Assembly (NCBI RefSeq): GCF_018777385.1
Contig: NZ_JAFJYB010000001.1
Coordinates: forward strand, 310,001 to 374,000
DNA length: 64,000 nt
Reading direction: 5' to 3'
Source: Candidatus Symbiopectobacterium endolongispinus
Lineage (GTDB): Bacteria; Pseudomonadota; Gammaproteobacteria; Enterobacterales; Enterobacteriaceae
A program made the translations under genes and the position numbers. Positions 51,201 through 60,879 of the stretch are shown here, piece by piece. How positions within the stretch are numbered: the first letter of the stretch is position 1; every line of letters begins with the position of its first letter. The notes beneath the pieces are model-generated. The model did no database searches and was not told the origin of the DNA. It saw only the letters and a list, made by a program, of their open reading frames with translations.

Positions 51201-51892
51201 TCCTGCTGTAGCTGCGTCAGTGCCGCCAGTACGCTTTGTCGCTCACTGTCATCCAACGGTGCGATGGCTGAGGCGCGTGCTTGTAGCGTGTCCAATGCCA
51301 GCTTTACTGCCTTATGCCGTTCATAGATCCGACTGGAGATCTCGCCATAGATCACCGTTCCGGTCAGCTCTTCCAGCAGTTCTGCGCGATCTTTAGTAGC
51401 GGCATTAAGAAAGGCGGCAAATTGCCCCTGCGAGAGCATCATTGAGCGGGTAAAGCGCTCAAAATCCAGCCCGGTAATACGGACGGTGTGAGCCAGTTTT
51501 TCGGACAACTTTTGCGTGAGGATCTTACCGTCTTCGATCAGCGCCAGTTCGGCTTTCGGGGTTTGCAGGTTGCCGTCTGCCGCATCTTTGGCGCGGCGCT
51601 GACTCCAAAACGCGCGATAGCCGATGCCATTGACCTCAAATTCCACTTCTGCCAGACAGTCGGCCGTATTATGTGCCATCAGTTCGTTTTGCGTGGCGGA
51701 GAGCGCATTCAGCCGCGGCGTCTGGTGATACAGCGCCAGACAGATGGCATCCAGCAGCGTGGTTTTGCCCGCGCCGGTCGGGCCGGTGATGGCAAACAGC
51801 CCGTTGCTGGCAAACGGCTCCTGTGTGAAATCAATCTTCCATTCGCCTTTGAGCGAGTTGAGGTTTTTTAACCGTAAGCTCAGGATTTTCAT
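48203..51892 (-). CDS. sbcC: SbcC, large subunit of the SbcCD nuclease
   Basis: An SMC-like ATPase that with SbcD (Mre11-like) cuts hairpin and palindromic DNA. It has 1,229 residues, longer than E. coli SbcC (1,047) but with a normal plan: N-terminal Walker A (GPTGAGKTTLLDAI, residues about 37-50), long glutamine-rich coiled coils, a zinc hook CPLCGS at about residue 590, and C-terminal TLSGGESFLVSLALALALSD with Walker B (LDEGFGTLD). No lesion. It overlaps sbcD by 4 bases (ATGA), so the two are coupled. Confidence 0.96.
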   Translation of the reverse strand: MKILSLRLKNLNSLKGEWKIDFTQEPFASNGLFAITGPTGAGKTTLLDAICLALYHQTPRLNALSATQNELMAHNTADCLAEVEFEVNGIGYRAFWSQRRAKDAADGNLQTPKAELALIEDGKILTQKLSEKLAHTVRITGLDFERFTRSMMLSQGQFAAFLNAATKDRAELLEELTGTVIYGEISSRIYERHKAVKLALDTLQARASAIAPLDDSERQSVLAALTQLQQEEQRLREKRKQALTHQQWLAQGRLIQQDLRQKQQQAEAVEQAQRDAESDRLRLERDEPAEKLRPLQRERERTQLARVAAQTRESELTQQHTAGQTAHQQQQQLLLQAQQAQQQQNAARQQEETLIEQQVIPLDQHIASQRERCAQHRLALSQTQTQRDNEQRQLADLLRQQDTLQTQRETRLNYQQQHPHHRHWGEQLGAWRAAFQEQQRLSEELTAVDTQKQRLNNDEQAMTRKQVGLSEQRRAQRQRYDSLQRQCEQQQQVWQQSETANPIAGLRERYAAHQRARQARRQFGELTQALSNIRQQQQNSASKWLTLDQRFQADTQSNNAQRTDCQRLEQQLNDVERCVKLEQRIVKLEAERTQLQPGEACPLCGSTHHPAIAEYQTLAQTASETQVRMAQLRTQCQQARSELAQCEGALAALAKQRDELQAERAEQEKLYQTRYTAWQQVSEHLHVTFTPEQEQEIAEWLTACDREADTLFSQIEAQEKRQRSWQESKDSLTTAQQQRQETEQQLALLQQRIQAHREGLAEAAHKQQQLTAALTIQQETLAAALAPYTLVPPALAEQQHWLAERAAEAERWKTTEQQLQQDDNTLASLYATVQEREKALQALDASATLQQTQWKDGEKQLAASQQQRHALFGDRDTQQVRQEWRQHSEQHQQRVDKLAVTLQDAAAQLAQLAGELAGQRAHREHCVDAELQASVQFATALAHSPFIDETAFQQALLDDDTRQALRTKLDAVRQAVTETKALLQQATVALNTHLAQRPETVPEDDAAATPEQRLEQLDSALKTNLYQQGECQQQLRNDEIQRDKQQALLQEIEQQSQQYADWSCLNDLIGSQSGDKFRKFAQGLTLDHLVYLANLRLARLHGRYQLQRKTDDELGLHVLDTWQADAVRDTRTLSGGESFLVSLALALALSDLVSNKTRIDSLFLDEGFGTLDADTLDSALDALDNLNATGKTIGVISHVEAIKARISTQIKVKKVNGLGVSQLDERYAL

Positions 51893-53112
51893 GCTTGCGG
51901 TGCTCCTTCGGTAACGTCTCGGACCATTTCATCGAACAGTGGGCGCAGCCGTGCTTGCTGTTCCTGCGCCATGTCGGTCAGCGCCAGTTTGCGTTCGAAA
52001 ACGTCCTGCGGGGATAATTCGTCCAAGGTTTCTTTCTTTTCGCGCGCAATCGCCTGCAAACGCTGCTCACGGTTGCGTCGTAACAGCAACACGTCGACGG
52101 GCAATGTGTGCGTTAACTGCTGGATACGCTGCTGCATATCGCTGAGGTAGGTGTCGGTGGCGATCTCGATGTCCAGCCAGATGCGCTGACTCGCTTCTGG
52201 TATGGGTAAGCTGTGCAACTGTTGCTCAATGTCCGCCAGATTGCCTTTGATGAGGCGCATCGGTTGCGTCACAGGTACGGGCAGCAGCGTTATTTCTGGG
52301 GGCGCGCTAGGCGAGCAGTCGATCAACGTGACCGATTTTTCACTACCAAGCTCATCAAAACTCAGGGCAATCGGGGAGCCGCTGTAGCGGATGTGCTCGC
52401 TGTGCCCCACGCGCTGCGGGCGGTGGATATGCCCAAGGGCGATATAATCGGCAGGCGGAAAGGCCTGTACCGGGTAAGCATCAAGCGAGCCGATGTAGAT
52501 CTCGCGTACCGCTTCCGAGGCGGTAACCCCCACGGTGGTCAGGTGTCCGGTGGCGATAATCGGCAGGGGCATTGCCAGCGTGTCGCGCAAATCGCAGGCG
52601 TGCTGATAGCATTGCGCGTAGTGTTCGCTGATGGCGTCTTGCAAGGCTATCTGTTTTTCCACGCCGGATTGACCCGCCAGGCTGCGCAGGATGTCGCGCG
52701 GACGCAGAAAAGGAATCGCGCACAGAATTGCACCTGGCGCGCCTTGATGGGTATTAAGTGTGAAGACCTGCAGCGTCACATCCTCGGCGGCTTTGGCGAT
52801 AACACGGGTATTGAGGCACGCTAGCAGATCGCGCGATTCATTTAAAGTTGCCACCGCATCGTGGTTTCCGGCCAGCAACACCAATTGGCATCCCGTGGTG
52901 CGCAATGCCACCACAAACCGGTTGAGCATCTCGCGTGCGTAGCTCGGCGGCGAACCGTTATCAAAGATATCACCCACCACAATCAGCGCATCGACCTGAT
53001 GTTCGGTTATCTGCTCGATGAGCCAGTCGAGAAACGCTTGATGCTCCGGTGCACGACTTTTAGTATAAAAATATTGGCCCAGATGCCAGTCTGCGGTGTG
53101 AATGATACGCAT
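51889..53112 (-). CDS. sbcD: SbcD, nuclease subunit of SbcCD
   Basis: A 407-residue metallophosphoesterase. Metal-binding motifs seen are HTADWHLGQ (start), VVGDIFDNGSPP, LLAGNHDAVATL and the later GHIHRPQRV. It processes DNA ends together with SbcC. The ATG at 53110-53112 follows a normal spacing. No lesion. Intact sbcCD next to long inverted repeats in this window is what one expects for palindrome processing, but that is general. Confidence 0.96.
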   Translation of the reverse strand: MRIIHTADWHLGQYFYTKSRAPEHQAFLDWLIEQITEHQVDALIVVGDIFDNGSPPSYAREMLNRFVVALRTTGCQLVLLAGNHDAVATLNESRDLLACLNTRVIAKAAEDVTLQVFTLNTHQGAPGAILCAIPFLRPRDILRSLAGQSGVEKQIALQDAISEHYAQCYQHACDLRDTLAMPLPIIATGHLTTVGVTASEAVREIYIGSLDAYPVQAFPPADYIALGHIHRPQRVGHSEHIRYSGSPIALSFDELGSEKSVTLIDCSPSAPPEITLLPVPVTQPMRLIKGNLADIEQQLHSLPIPEASQRIWLDIEIATDTYLSDMQQRIQQLTHTLPVDVLLLRRNREQRLQAIAREKKETLDELSPQDVFERKLALTDMAQEQQARLRPLFDEMVRDVTEGAPQA

Positions 53113-53247
53113 GGCGTTTCCTGTTAGACGTGCTATCTACTGTAGGGCGATTATAAGCAGTGAGGGCGACGGCTGTCGTTATCGCCGCGAAAATTTTGGA
53201 AACAGTGGCTAAATCGGGTGTTACCTTCAGTTTGGGTTTTCATAAAT

Positions 53248-53266
53248 CTGTCATAAAACTGACGCA
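53248..53266 (+). promoter_or_regulatory. Pho box upstream of phoB
   Basis: CTGTCATAAAACTGACGCA is close to the Pho box CTGTCATA-AA-CTGTCA (two direct repeats 11 bases apart; the second repeat has GACGCA for GTCA). The preceding TTTTCATAAAT may be an extra half-site. It lies 117-135 bases before the phoB ATG, where E. coli phoB has its box, and indicates autoactivation of phoBR. Confidence 0.7.
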
Positions 53267-53382
53267 TACTGCTTTCGCCCGCAGAAGATAAGCTGCTCAG
53301 GCACCTTTATAGGTAAAGCGGGCAATGGTGAGATTTCGTTATTGTTGACCGTTTCATACGCTGACTAACGGCAGGATGGACA

Positions 53383-54072
53383 ATGGCAAGACGCATACTG
53401 GTCGTAGAAGATGAAGCGCCGATCCGTGAAATGGTGTGCTTCGTGTTAGAGCAAAACGGCTATCAGTCCGTTGAAGCGGAAGATTATGACAGCGCTGTGA
53501 CGCGTTTGTCCGAACCCTATCCGGATCTGGTACTGCTGGACTGGATGCTGCCAGGTGGCTCGGGATTGCAGTTTATCAAGCACATGAAGCGCGAAGCGCT
53601 GACGCGGGATATTCCGGTTATGATGTTGACGGCGCGCGGTGAAGAGGGAGATCGCGTACGCGGGCTTGAGGTTGGCGCAGATGATTATATCACCAAGCCG
53701 TTTTCGCCCAAAGAACTGGTAGCACGCATCAAGGCGGTGATGCGCCGTATTTCACCCATGGTGGTGGAAGAGGTGATCGAAATGCGGGGGTTGAGTCTGG
53801 ACCCAACTTCGCATCGCGTTACCACAGAACAACACGCGCTGGAGATGGGGCCGACCGAATTCAAACTGCTGCATTTCTTTATGACGCACGCTGAGCGTGT
53901 ATACAGCCGCGAGCAGTTGCTCAATAACGTTTGGGGAACTAACGTTTATGTTGAGGATCGTACTGTGGACGTGCATATTCGTCGCTTGCGCAAGGCGCTG
54001 GAAACCAGCGGACACGATAAAATGGTGCAAACGGTCCGGGGAACGGGGTACCGTTTTTCTACGCGTTATTGA
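53383..54072 (+). CDS. phoB: PhoB, phosphate response regulator
   Basis: A 229-residue OmpR-family response regulator. Receiver domain (1-120) with acidic pocket EDE (residues 9-11), phosphorylated Asp in [13 protein letters not shown] (Asp54), and Lys in FSPKELV region. C-terminal winged helix (130-229) ends with [19 protein letters not shown] and [12 protein letters not shown]. Activates the Pho regulon when phosphate is low. Identical plan to E. coli PhoB (229 residues). A Pho box precedes it. No lesion. Confidence 0.97.
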   Translation: MARRILVVEDEAPIREMVCFVLEQNGYQSVEAEDYDSAVTRLSEPYPDLVLLDWMLPGGSGLQFIKHMKREALTRDIPVMMLTARGEEGDRVRGLEVGADDYITKPFSPKELVARIKAVMRRISPMVVEEVIEMRGLSLDPTSHRVTTEQHALEMGPTEFKLLHFFMTHAERVYSREQLLNNVWGTNVYVEDRTVDVHIRRLRKALETSGHDKMVQTVRGTGYRFSTRY

Positions 54073-54138
54073 TGTGCGCGTGAGCCATAGCGAGCGCGAC
54101 ATCGTGGCTGAATACCGCCAAAGCGGAGAATTTTTAAC

Positions 54139-55457
54139 GTGTTAGAACGTCTTTCGTGGAAAAAGCTGGCATTGGAGCTGGCTTTTTTTGCTTGCCAGCC
54201 CTGCTGCTTGGCCTGATTTTCGGCTACCTGCCCTGGTTTATGCTGGTGGCGGTGCTGGTGGCGCTTGGCTGGAATTATTACAACCAGCTTAAACTCCCCT
54301 ACTGGTTGTGGGTCGATCGCAGCATGACACCGCCACCCGGGCGCTGGAGTTGGGAGCCGCTGTTTTACGGACTGTATCAAATGCAACTGCGCAATCGGCG
54401 GCGGCGCGAGCTGGCTTTGCTGATCAAGCGTTTTCGCAGCGGTGCCGAGTCGCTGCCCGATGGTGTGGTGATCACCGCCGAAGAGGGCACCATTATCTGG
54501 TACAACGGTCTGTCACAGCACTTGCTCAGCCTGCGTTGGCCGGAAGATAACGGCCAGAATATCCTCAATTTGCTGCGCTATCTCGAGTTCACCCAATACA
54601 TGCGTCAGCAGGATTTCCCCCGGGCCTTGACCCTGCAACTGATCAATTCACACCATGTCGAATTCCGTGTTATGCCGTACTCGGAAGGGCAGTTATTGAT
54701 GGTCGTGCGCGACATTACCCAGATGCACCAACTGGAAGGGGCTCGGCGTAATTTCTTCGCCAACGTCAGTCATGAATTACGCACTCCGATCAGCGTGCTG
54801 CAATGTTACCTGGAGATGATGCAGGACGATTCGCTGGACGGTGCCTTACGCAGCAAAGCGCTTTCAACCATGCAGGAGCAGACGCGGCGCATGGATGGGT
54901 TGGTGAAACAGTTGCTCACGTTATCGAAAATCGAAGCGGCTGCACCGATCAATCTGGCGGAAAAGGTCGATGTGCTACGTATGTTGCGCATACTACAACG
55001 CGAAGCACAGACGCTGAGTCAGGATCGTCACGAAATTGTGTTCCGCATCAACGATGGGCTGAGCGTTTACAGCAATGAAGAGCAGTTGCACAGCGCCTTC
55101 TCCAACCTGGTGTACAACGCGGTTAATCACACGCCGGAAGGCACGCGCATTGAAGTGTGCTGGCAAAAAATCACGCAGGGTGCGCAGTTTCAGGTCAGCG
55201 ATAATGGTCCTGGTATCGCCGCCGAGCACATCCCTCGCCTGACGGAGCGTTTTTATCGTGTGGATAAAGCCCGCTCACGCCAAACGGGCGGCAGCGGATT
55301 GGGGCTTGCCATCGTTAAGCATGCGCTCAGCCATCATGATTCGCGGCTGGAGATCCTCAGTGAACCGGGTGCCGGAGCGCGTTTTATGTTTACGCTTCCT
55401 AACCGGTTGATTGTCCATGCCTCTCTGTCGGAGAATAGCACCACCCCTTCGGCCTGA
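54139..55457 (+). pseudogene. phoR: PhoR, phosphate sensor histidine kinase, frameshifted near the N-terminus
   Basis: PhoR phosphorylates PhoB when phosphate is low. The normal start is GTG 54139 ([16 protein letters not shown], matching E. coli MLERLSWKR). A seven-T run at 54183-54189 shifts the frame, where eight T would keep it. The rest ([18 protein letters not shown] as first membrane hairpin, PAS-like region, [16 protein letters not shown] with phospho-His, and ATP motifs [11 protein letters not shown] and [15 protein letters not shown]) is fully open to 55457. A second GTG at 54156 in the right frame would lose about 16 residues and give a new short leader, so residual activity is possible. 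Follows phoB after 66 bases. Confidence 0.8.
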
Positions 55458-56389
55458 TGGATAGTTGCCCTATGATGCCAGCCCCGCTTTTTTCGGGTTT
55501 ATTGCTCTGTGCTGCGCTGTTACTCAGTGGCTGGAGCCACACTGCGCGCAGTGAGCAAATGCTGGCGGGTAATCTCTCCAGTGCTGGCTCTGATACCCTG
55601 GCGACGCTGATGGCGTTTTGGGCCGCCGATTTCAACCAGCATTATCCCAGCGTTAACGTACAGATGCAGGCGGCGGGATCGTCATCGGCCCCCACGGCAC
55701 TTGCCTCCGGCGCGGCACAACTCGGTCCGATGAGCCGTGCCATGAAGGCCAGTGAGATTGAGGCCTTTGTGCAACGCTATGGGTATCCACCACTGGCTGT
55801 GCCGGTGGCGATGGATGCGCTGGTGGTGTTAGTGAATCAGGATAATCCGCTGCCTGGTTTGAACGTGCAACAGCTCGATGCGCTGTTCTCTATTACACAT
55901 CGCTGCGGGGCGACGCAAACTGTTACCCACTGGCGCGATCTTGGGCTGACGGGGGAATGGGCATCGCGCCGTGTGTTGCGCTACGGGCGCAACTCAGCGT
56001 CAGGCACCTATGGTTTTTTTAAGCAGCAAGCGCTGTGCGGCGGTGATTTCTTGCCGCTGGTAAACGAGCTACCGGGTTCTGCGTCGGTGGTGCAGGCCGT
56101 AGCTACCTCCACACAGGCGATTGGTTATGCCAGCATCGGTTTTCGCGCCAGCGGAGTGAAAATGCTGCCGCTGGCGGCGCAGGGAAACGACTACGTTGCG
56201 CCGACGGTGGACAATATTCGCAGCGGACGTTATCCCTATGCGCGCTACCTCTATATTTATGTCAACAAAGCGCCAGAGCAGGTGCTGGATAGCCTGACGG
56301 CCGCCTTTATGGATCGGGTACTGTCTACCGCTGGGCAAAGTCTGGTGAGTCAGGATGGCTATATTCCCTTGCCTCACGCCGTGACGTGA
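55457..56389 (+). CDS. PstS-like periplasmic phosphate-binding protein
   Basis: A 310-residue substrate-binding protein of the PBP-like PstS group. Start is ATG 55457 overlapping the phoR stop (TGATG), so it is translationally coupled; a later in-frame ATG-ATG gives MMPAPLFSGLLLCAALLLSGW, a good signal peptide (residues 6-33). Phosphate-binding cues are AGSDTLATLMAFWA (N-terminal Ser/Asp) and GRNSASGTYGFFK. The protein is a lone binding protein, not in a pst operon; it could feed phosphate to Pst or sense it for PhoR. No lesion. Confidence 0.82.
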   Translation: MDSCPMMPAPLFSGLLLCAALLLSGWSHTARSEQMLAGNLSSAGSDTLATLMAFWAADFNQHYPSVNVQMQAAGSSSAPTALASGAAQLGPMSRAMKASEIEAFVQRYGYPPLAVPVAMDALVVLVNQDNPLPGLNVQQLDALFSITHRCGATQTVTHWRDLGLTGEWASRRVLRYGRNSASGTYGFFKQQALCGGDFLPLVNELPGSASVVQAVATSTQAIGYASIGFRASGVKMLPLAAQGNDYVAPTVDNIRSGRYPYARYLYIYVNKAPEQVLDSLTAAFMDRVLSTAGQSLVSQDGYIPLPHAVT

Positions 56390-56420
56390 AGGCGTTGTTG
56401 CGAAAGATCAGGGGTTTATC

Positions 56421-57531
56421 ATGGCTAAAGTACTTCCCCCTTTTCGCGCTGACGTGGTCGGCAGCCTGTTGCGTCCCGTTGCAATCAAAGAAGCACACCT
56501 GCAATTCCAGCCTGGTACCATTAATGCGGAGCAACTGCGCGCCGTGGAAGATGCAGAAATTCTGCGTGCCGTTGAGCTGCAACGCGAAGCCGGGCTTCAG
56601 GTTGTCACCGACGGTGAATTCCGTCGCGCCTGGTGGCACTTCGACTTTTTCGAAGGTTTGAACGGGGTGGAGGCTTTCGAAGCGGACCACGGTATCCAGT
56701 TTAATTGTATCCAAACCAAGTCCCGCGCCATCAAGGTGACGGGCAAAGTCAGCTTTAACACTCAGCACCCGATGCTGGCGCATTTTCGCTACCTGAACAG
56801 CATCGCGGGTGATGTGACCGCCAAGATGACAATTCCTAGCCCGAGCGTGTTCCATTTCCGTGGCGGACGCAAGGCTATCGACAGTCAGGTTTATCCAACG
56901 CTGGATGCTTATTTCGACGATCTGGCGCAGACCTGGCACGATGCGATTCATGCTTTCTACGCCGCAGGCTGCCGCTATTTGCAACTGGATGATACCGTCC
57001 GGGCTTACCTGTGCTCAGACGATCAAAAACGCCAAATTCGCGAACGCGGTGAAGATCCGGAACAACTGGCCCGTATCTATGCTGATGTGCTGAATAAAGC
57101 ATTGGCCGGTAAACCTGCTGACATGACGATCGGTTTACACATATGTCGCGGCAACTTCCGCTCTACCTGGATTTCTGAAGGCGGGTACGAGCCGGTGGCA
57201 TCTATCCTGTTTGGTGAAGTCAATGTGGATGAGTTTTTCCTTGAGTATGATAACGATCGCTCAGGTTGGTTCGAGCCGCTGCGTTTCATCAAACCGGGAC
57301 ACCAACAAGTCGTGCTGGGCCTGGTCTACCAAAAACGGCGAGTTGAAAGAGCCGGCTTTACTGAAAGCGCGCATCGCGGAAGCAGCGAAATATGTCTATA
57401 TCAAACAACTTTGCCTCAGCCCGCAGTGTGGTTTTGCTTCCACGGAAGAGGGCAATAGCCTGACGGAAGCACAACAGTGGGCCAAGTTGCGTCTGGTTGT
57501 GGATACCGCTGCCGCCGTGTGGGGCAAGTAA
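56421..57531 (+). pseudogene. MetE-C-like methionine synthase domain protein, copy 2, one frameshift
   Basis: Close relative of the broken gene at 38415. MAKVLPPFRADVVGSLLRP start, VVTDGEFRRAWWHFDFFEG, LQLDDTVRAYLC (here RYLQLDD is intact), zinc site LHICRGNFRS, FFLEYDNDRSGWFEPL. After VLGLV the frame shifts near 57325 by an extra T (the frame then reads YQKRRVERAG to a stop at 57458). The next frame has TKNGELKEPALLKARIAEA and the last zinc Cys in CGFASTEEGN, ending AAVWGK at 57531. One extra base is the only lesion. The stand-alone MetE-C family is thought to transfer methyl groups from methyltetrahydrofolate or other donors; substrate unknown. Confidence 0.87.
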
Positions 57532-57548
57532 CACACCCGCGCATAACA

Positions 57549-57571
57549 CCGGGGACGCACGCTATCCCCGG
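57549..57571 (+). terminator. Hairpin in the gap before brnQ
   Basis: CCGGGGA and TCCCCGG pair over a 9-base loop, 18 bases past the MetE-C-like gene. The gap 57532-57989 (458 bases) otherwise holds AT-rich sequence and the brnQ promoter; no convincing gene in it. Confidence 0.45.
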
Positions 57572-57989
57572 CGTATCCTCGACGTTTTGCCATGGGGTGT
57601 CCCAATCTGCAAATCCGTTCACTCCGTTTACCGCGTAATCCCCTGCCACTTGTCCCCTTTTGCAGCAAAAAGCGCTTCTTATGCTGAAGCACTGCCTCTT
57701 TTATGTCCATTTTGCGCGTATTACGCGTTTTTATACTGGTTTTATTGCAAAGCAAAGACGGTAAATGCACAAATCATGTGCGGAAGGTTGTGTGAGTGGT
57801 GATATTATCTGCTAACTATTGTTGTTAGATTGGCGCAATACTTCGCATTTTGGATCGCTACTTGTCTTTTATTGCTATAAACGTTTTGCTTAGCGCCCTA
57901 TAACGTCTGCGCGATAAGAATAATTTATACCACGCCGCAGTTCGTCTTCTCATTTTGTCGCATTTATATACAGGCAACACAACGTAACT

Positions 57990-59309
57990 ATGAGTCATCG
58001 TTTAACATCCAAAGATATCGTGGCGCTGGGGTTTATGACCTTTGCGCTGTTTGTCGGGGCGGGGAACATCATTTTCCCGCCAATTGTGGGTTTACAGGCC
58101 GGTGAACACGTCTGGACCGCCGCGCTTGGCTTTTTGCTCACTGCGGTTGGCCTACCGGTGTTGACCGTGGTCGCGCTGGCGCGCGTGGGCGGTGGCGTCT
58201 ATGCGCTGAGCTCCCCCATTGGCCAGAAGGCAGGCGTTCTGCTGGCGACCGTGTGTTATCTGGCCGTCGGACCGCTGTTCGCTACGCCGCGCACCGCTAC
58301 GGTATCCTTCGAAGTGGGGTTGGCTACGCTGTTTGGCGATGCTGCCACGCCGCTGTTGATCTATAGCGTGGCCTATTTCGCGTCGGTGATCGGCATTTCT
58401 CTCTATCCGGGTCGTCTGCTGGATACGGTTGGCCATGTGCTGGCACCGTTGAAAATTCTGGCACTGGCCGTGCTGGGATTAGCGGCGGTGATGTGGCCTG
58501 CGGGTTCGCCGATCCCGGCGACCGAAGCCTATCAAACCGTACCGTTTTCTAACGGTTTTGTGAACGGTTACCTGACCATGGATACTCTGGGTGCCATGGT
58601 ATTCGGAATCGTTATCGTCAATGCGGCCCGTTCACGCGGCGTGACCGATGCTACGCTGCTGACCCGCTATACCATCTGGGCCGGTTTGATTGCCGGCGTC
58701 GGGTTGACGTTGGTTTATCTGAGCCTGTTTAAACTGGGCTCTGTGAGCGGTGAACTGATTCCTAACGCGCAAAACGGTGCTGAAATCCTGCATGCTTACG
58801 TGCAGCACACCTTTGGTAGCATGGGTAGCGGCTTCCTGGCGTTGTTAATTTTTATCGCTTGCATGGTGACGGCGGTTGGCCTGACCTGCGCCTGTGCCGA
58901 ATTTTTCTCCCAATATTTGCCGTTTTCCTATCGCACGCTGGTGTTCGTGCTGGGTGGCTTCTCTGCGTTAGTTGCCAATCTGGGATTAAGTCATCTGATT
59001 CAGCTTTCCATTCCGGTGCTGACAGCGATCTATCCGCCCTGTATCATTCTGGTTTTGCTGAGTTTTACTTTGCGCTGGTGGAATCAGGCTTCGCGTATTG
59101 TGGCCCCGGTCATGTTAATCAGCCTGTTATTCTGCCTGATTGATGGGGTAAAATCATCGACCTTTGCGTCATTGCTGCCAGCCTGGAGCCTGAGCTTGCC
59201 TTTGGGTGAACAAGGATTGGCCTGGTTGCCACCGTCGCTGGTGGTGCTGCTGGCTGCGGTTATTTATGACCGGCTGAGCGGGCGTCAGGAAGTGACTGCG
59301 CACCAATAA
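57990..59309 (+). CDS. brnQ: BrnQ, branched-chain amino acid:cation symporter
   Basis: A 439-residue 12-helix transporter of the LIVCS family for leucine, isoleucine and valine. [38 protein letters not shown] (the conserved first half), [17 protein letters not shown] and a normal C-terminus are intact. 439 residues matches E. coli BrnQ exactly. In E. coli it also lies between phoR and proY. Followed by a strong terminator. Confidence 0.96.
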   Translation: MSHRLTSKDIVALGFMTFALFVGAGNIIFPPIVGLQAGEHVWTAALGFLLTAVGLPVLTVVALARVGGGVYALSSPIGQKAGVLLATVCYLAVGPLFATPRTATVSFEVGLATLFGDAATPLLIYSVAYFASVIGISLYPGRLLDTVGHVLAPLKILALAVLGLAAVMWPAGSPIPATEAYQTVPFSNGFVNGYLTMDTLGAMVFGIVIVNAARSRGVTDATLLTRYTIWAGLIAGVGLTLVYLSLFKLGSVSGELIPNAQNGAEILHAYVQHTFGSMGSGFLALLIFIACMVTAVGLTCACAEFFSQYLPFSYRTLVFVLGGFSALVANLGLSHLIQLSIPVLTAIYPPCIILVLLSFTLRWWNQASRIVAPVMLISLLFCLIDGVKSSTFASLLPAWSLSLPLGEQGLAWLPPSLVVLLAAVIYDRLSGRQEVTAHQ

Positions 59310-59330
59310 CGCACTCATGCTGCATTTTTC

Positions 59331-59361
59331 ACCACAGGCTGTCGCCTGTGGTTTTTCTTTT
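59331..59361 (+). terminator. Rho-independent terminator after brnQ
   Basis: CCACAGGC, loop TGTC, GCCTGTGG followed by TTTTTCTTTT. Textbook form. It separates brnQ from proY, which starts 23 bases further on. Confidence 0.9.
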
Positions 59362-59383
59362 GTAAGATAGGGCTGCTTAATTT

Positions 59384-60760
59384 ATGGAACAACAATCCGC
59401 TAAGCTAAAGCGTGGGTTAAGCACGCGGCATATCCGCTTCATTGCACTCGGATCGGCGATTGGTACCGGGCTGTTTTATGGCTCGGCCAGTGCCATTCAG
59501 ATGGCAGGACCAAGCGTGCTGTTGGCTTATATCATCGGCGGCGTTATCGCCTATATCATCATGCGGGCGCAGGGAGAAATGTCGGTCAATAACCCGCAGG
59601 CCAGCTCCTTTTCCCGATACGCACAGGATTACCTGGGGCCGATGGCGGGCTACATCACCGGATGGACCTACTGCTTTGAGATCCTCATCGTCGCCATCGC
59701 GGATGTGACCGCGTTTGGTATCTACATGAGAGTTTGGTTCCCTGATGTGCCGCATTGGATCTGGGTTCTGAGCGTGGTGCTGATTATTGGGGCCATCAAC
59801 CTGATGAGCGTGAAGGTGTTCGGTGAGTTGGAGTTTTGGCTCTCGTTCTTCAAGGTCGCTACCATTATCATCATGATCGTGGCGGGCATTGGGATTATCG
59901 TGTGGGGTATTGGTAACGGCGGCCAGCCAACCGGAATCAGTAACCTGTGGAGCCACGGCGGTTTCTTCAGTAACGGTGTGATGGGCATGGTTCTGTCGTT
60001 GCAACTGGTGATGTTTGCCTACGGCGGTATCGAAATCATTGGTATCACCGCCGGTGAAGCCAAAGATCCGCATAAATCCATTCCGCGCGCGATCAACTCG
60101 GTACCGTGGCGCATCCTGGTGTTCTACGTGGGTACGCTGTTTGTCATCATGTCGATTTATCCCTGGAATCAGGTGGGTACCAACGGCAGTCCGTTTGTGT
60201 TGACCTTCCAGCATCTCGGCATTACGGCAGCGGCGGGCATTCTGAATTTTGTGGTCATCACGGCGTCTCTGTCGGCGATTAACAGCGACGTGTTTGGCGT
60301 GGGCCGCATGATGCACGGCATGGCTGAGCAGGGCAACGCGCCCAAGGTCTTTGCCAAAGTGTCGCAGCGCGGTATTCCGTGGGTCACGGTCGTTGTAATG
60401 ATGGCGGCGCTGCTGGTGGCGGTTTACCTTAACTACATTATGCCGGGCAAAGTGTTTTTGGTGATTGCATCGCTGGCAACCTTTGCCACCGTATGGGTGT
60501 GGATCATGATCCTGTGCTCGCAAATTGCGTTCCGCCGTCGTTTGAGTGAGAACGAGGTGAAGGCACTGGCGTTCCCGCTGCCGGGTGGGGTGGCATCTTC
60601 GGTAGTGGGTATCGTGTTCCTGGTGTTTATTATCGGGCTGATTGGCTACTTTGAAGAAACGCGCGTTTCCCTCTACGTGGGCGTGCTGTGGATTGCGCTG
60701 CTGCTGTTGGGTTATGCCTTTAAACAGAAACGGCAGAAGCTGGCGAATGGCAACGCGTAA
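59384..60760 (+). CDS. proY: ProY, proline-specific permease
   Basis: A 458-residue amino acid/polyamine permease of the APC superfamily, with 12 predicted helices. [25 protein letters not shown] (quoted as [18 protein letters not shown]) and [12 protein letters not shown] are family hallmarks. Matches E. coli ProY, 457 residues. Cryptic in Salmonella. No lesion. A strong terminator follows. Confidence 0.95.
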   Translation: MEQQSAKLKRGLSTRHIRFIALGSAIGTGLFYGSASAIQMAGPSVLLAYIIGGVIAYIIMRAQGEMSVNNPQASSFSRYAQDYLGPMAGYITGWTYCFEILIVAIADVTAFGIYMRVWFPDVPHWIWVLSVVLIIGAINLMSVKVFGELEFWLSFFKVATIIIMIVAGIGIIVWGIGNGGQPTGISNLWSHGGFFSNGVMGMVLSLQLVMFAYGGIEIIGITAGEAKDPHKSIPRAINSVPWRILVFYVGTLFVIMSIYPWNQVGTNGSPFVLTFQHLGITAAAGILNFVVITASLSAINSDVFGVGRMMHGMAEQGNAPKVFAKVSQRGIPWVTVVVMMAALLVAVYLNYIMPGKVFLVIASLATFATVWVWIMILCSQIAFRRRLSENEVKALAFPLPGGVASSVVGIVFLVFIIGLIGYFEETRVSLYVGVLWIALLLLGYAFKQKRQKLANGNA

Positions 60761-60779
60761 GCGTGGTTGAGCGGCAATG

Positions 60780-60812
60780 AAAAAACGGGGCGTAAAGCCC
60801 CGTTTTTTATTC
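60780..60812 (+). terminator. Strong Rho-independent terminator after proY
   Basis: AAAAACGGGGC, loop GTAAA, GCCCCGTTTTTT. GC-rich stem with A/T flanks so it can act in both directions. Confidence 0.92.
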
Positions 60813-60824
60813 TCTGAACATTAC

Positions 60825-60858
60825 TAATAAAAAAGCCGACGGCATAGCGTCAGCTTGT
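60825..60858 (-). terminator. Terminator of the peroxiredoxin gene
   Basis: On the minus strand AGCTGACG pairs with CGTCGGCT (one G-U pair) and is followed by TTTTTATT. It lies 22 bases past the peroxiredoxin stop at 60880. Confidence 0.75.
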
Positions 60859-60879
60859 TGTCGCGGAATAAGGACGAGA

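Noticed and set aside
48203-51892. The long SbcC (1,229 versus 1,047 residues in E. coli) as a fusion or insertion
   Set aside because: Extra length is in glutamine-rich coiled coils, with all motifs in the right order. Coiled-coil length varies in this family.
55457-56389. Start of a pst phosphate-transport operon
   Set aside because: No pstC, pstA, pstB or phoU follows; the next gene is a MetE-C-like pseudogene.
57396-57802. Open frames on both strands around the end of the second MetE-C-like gene and the gap after it
   Set aside because: They cross the gene end and the hairpin, with no recognisable motif.
59417-60523. A 368-codon open frame antisense to proY
   Set aside because: It is rich in His, Arg and Asp with no domain likeness and lies opposite a clearly conserved membrane protein gene. 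A shadow of GC-rich third positions.
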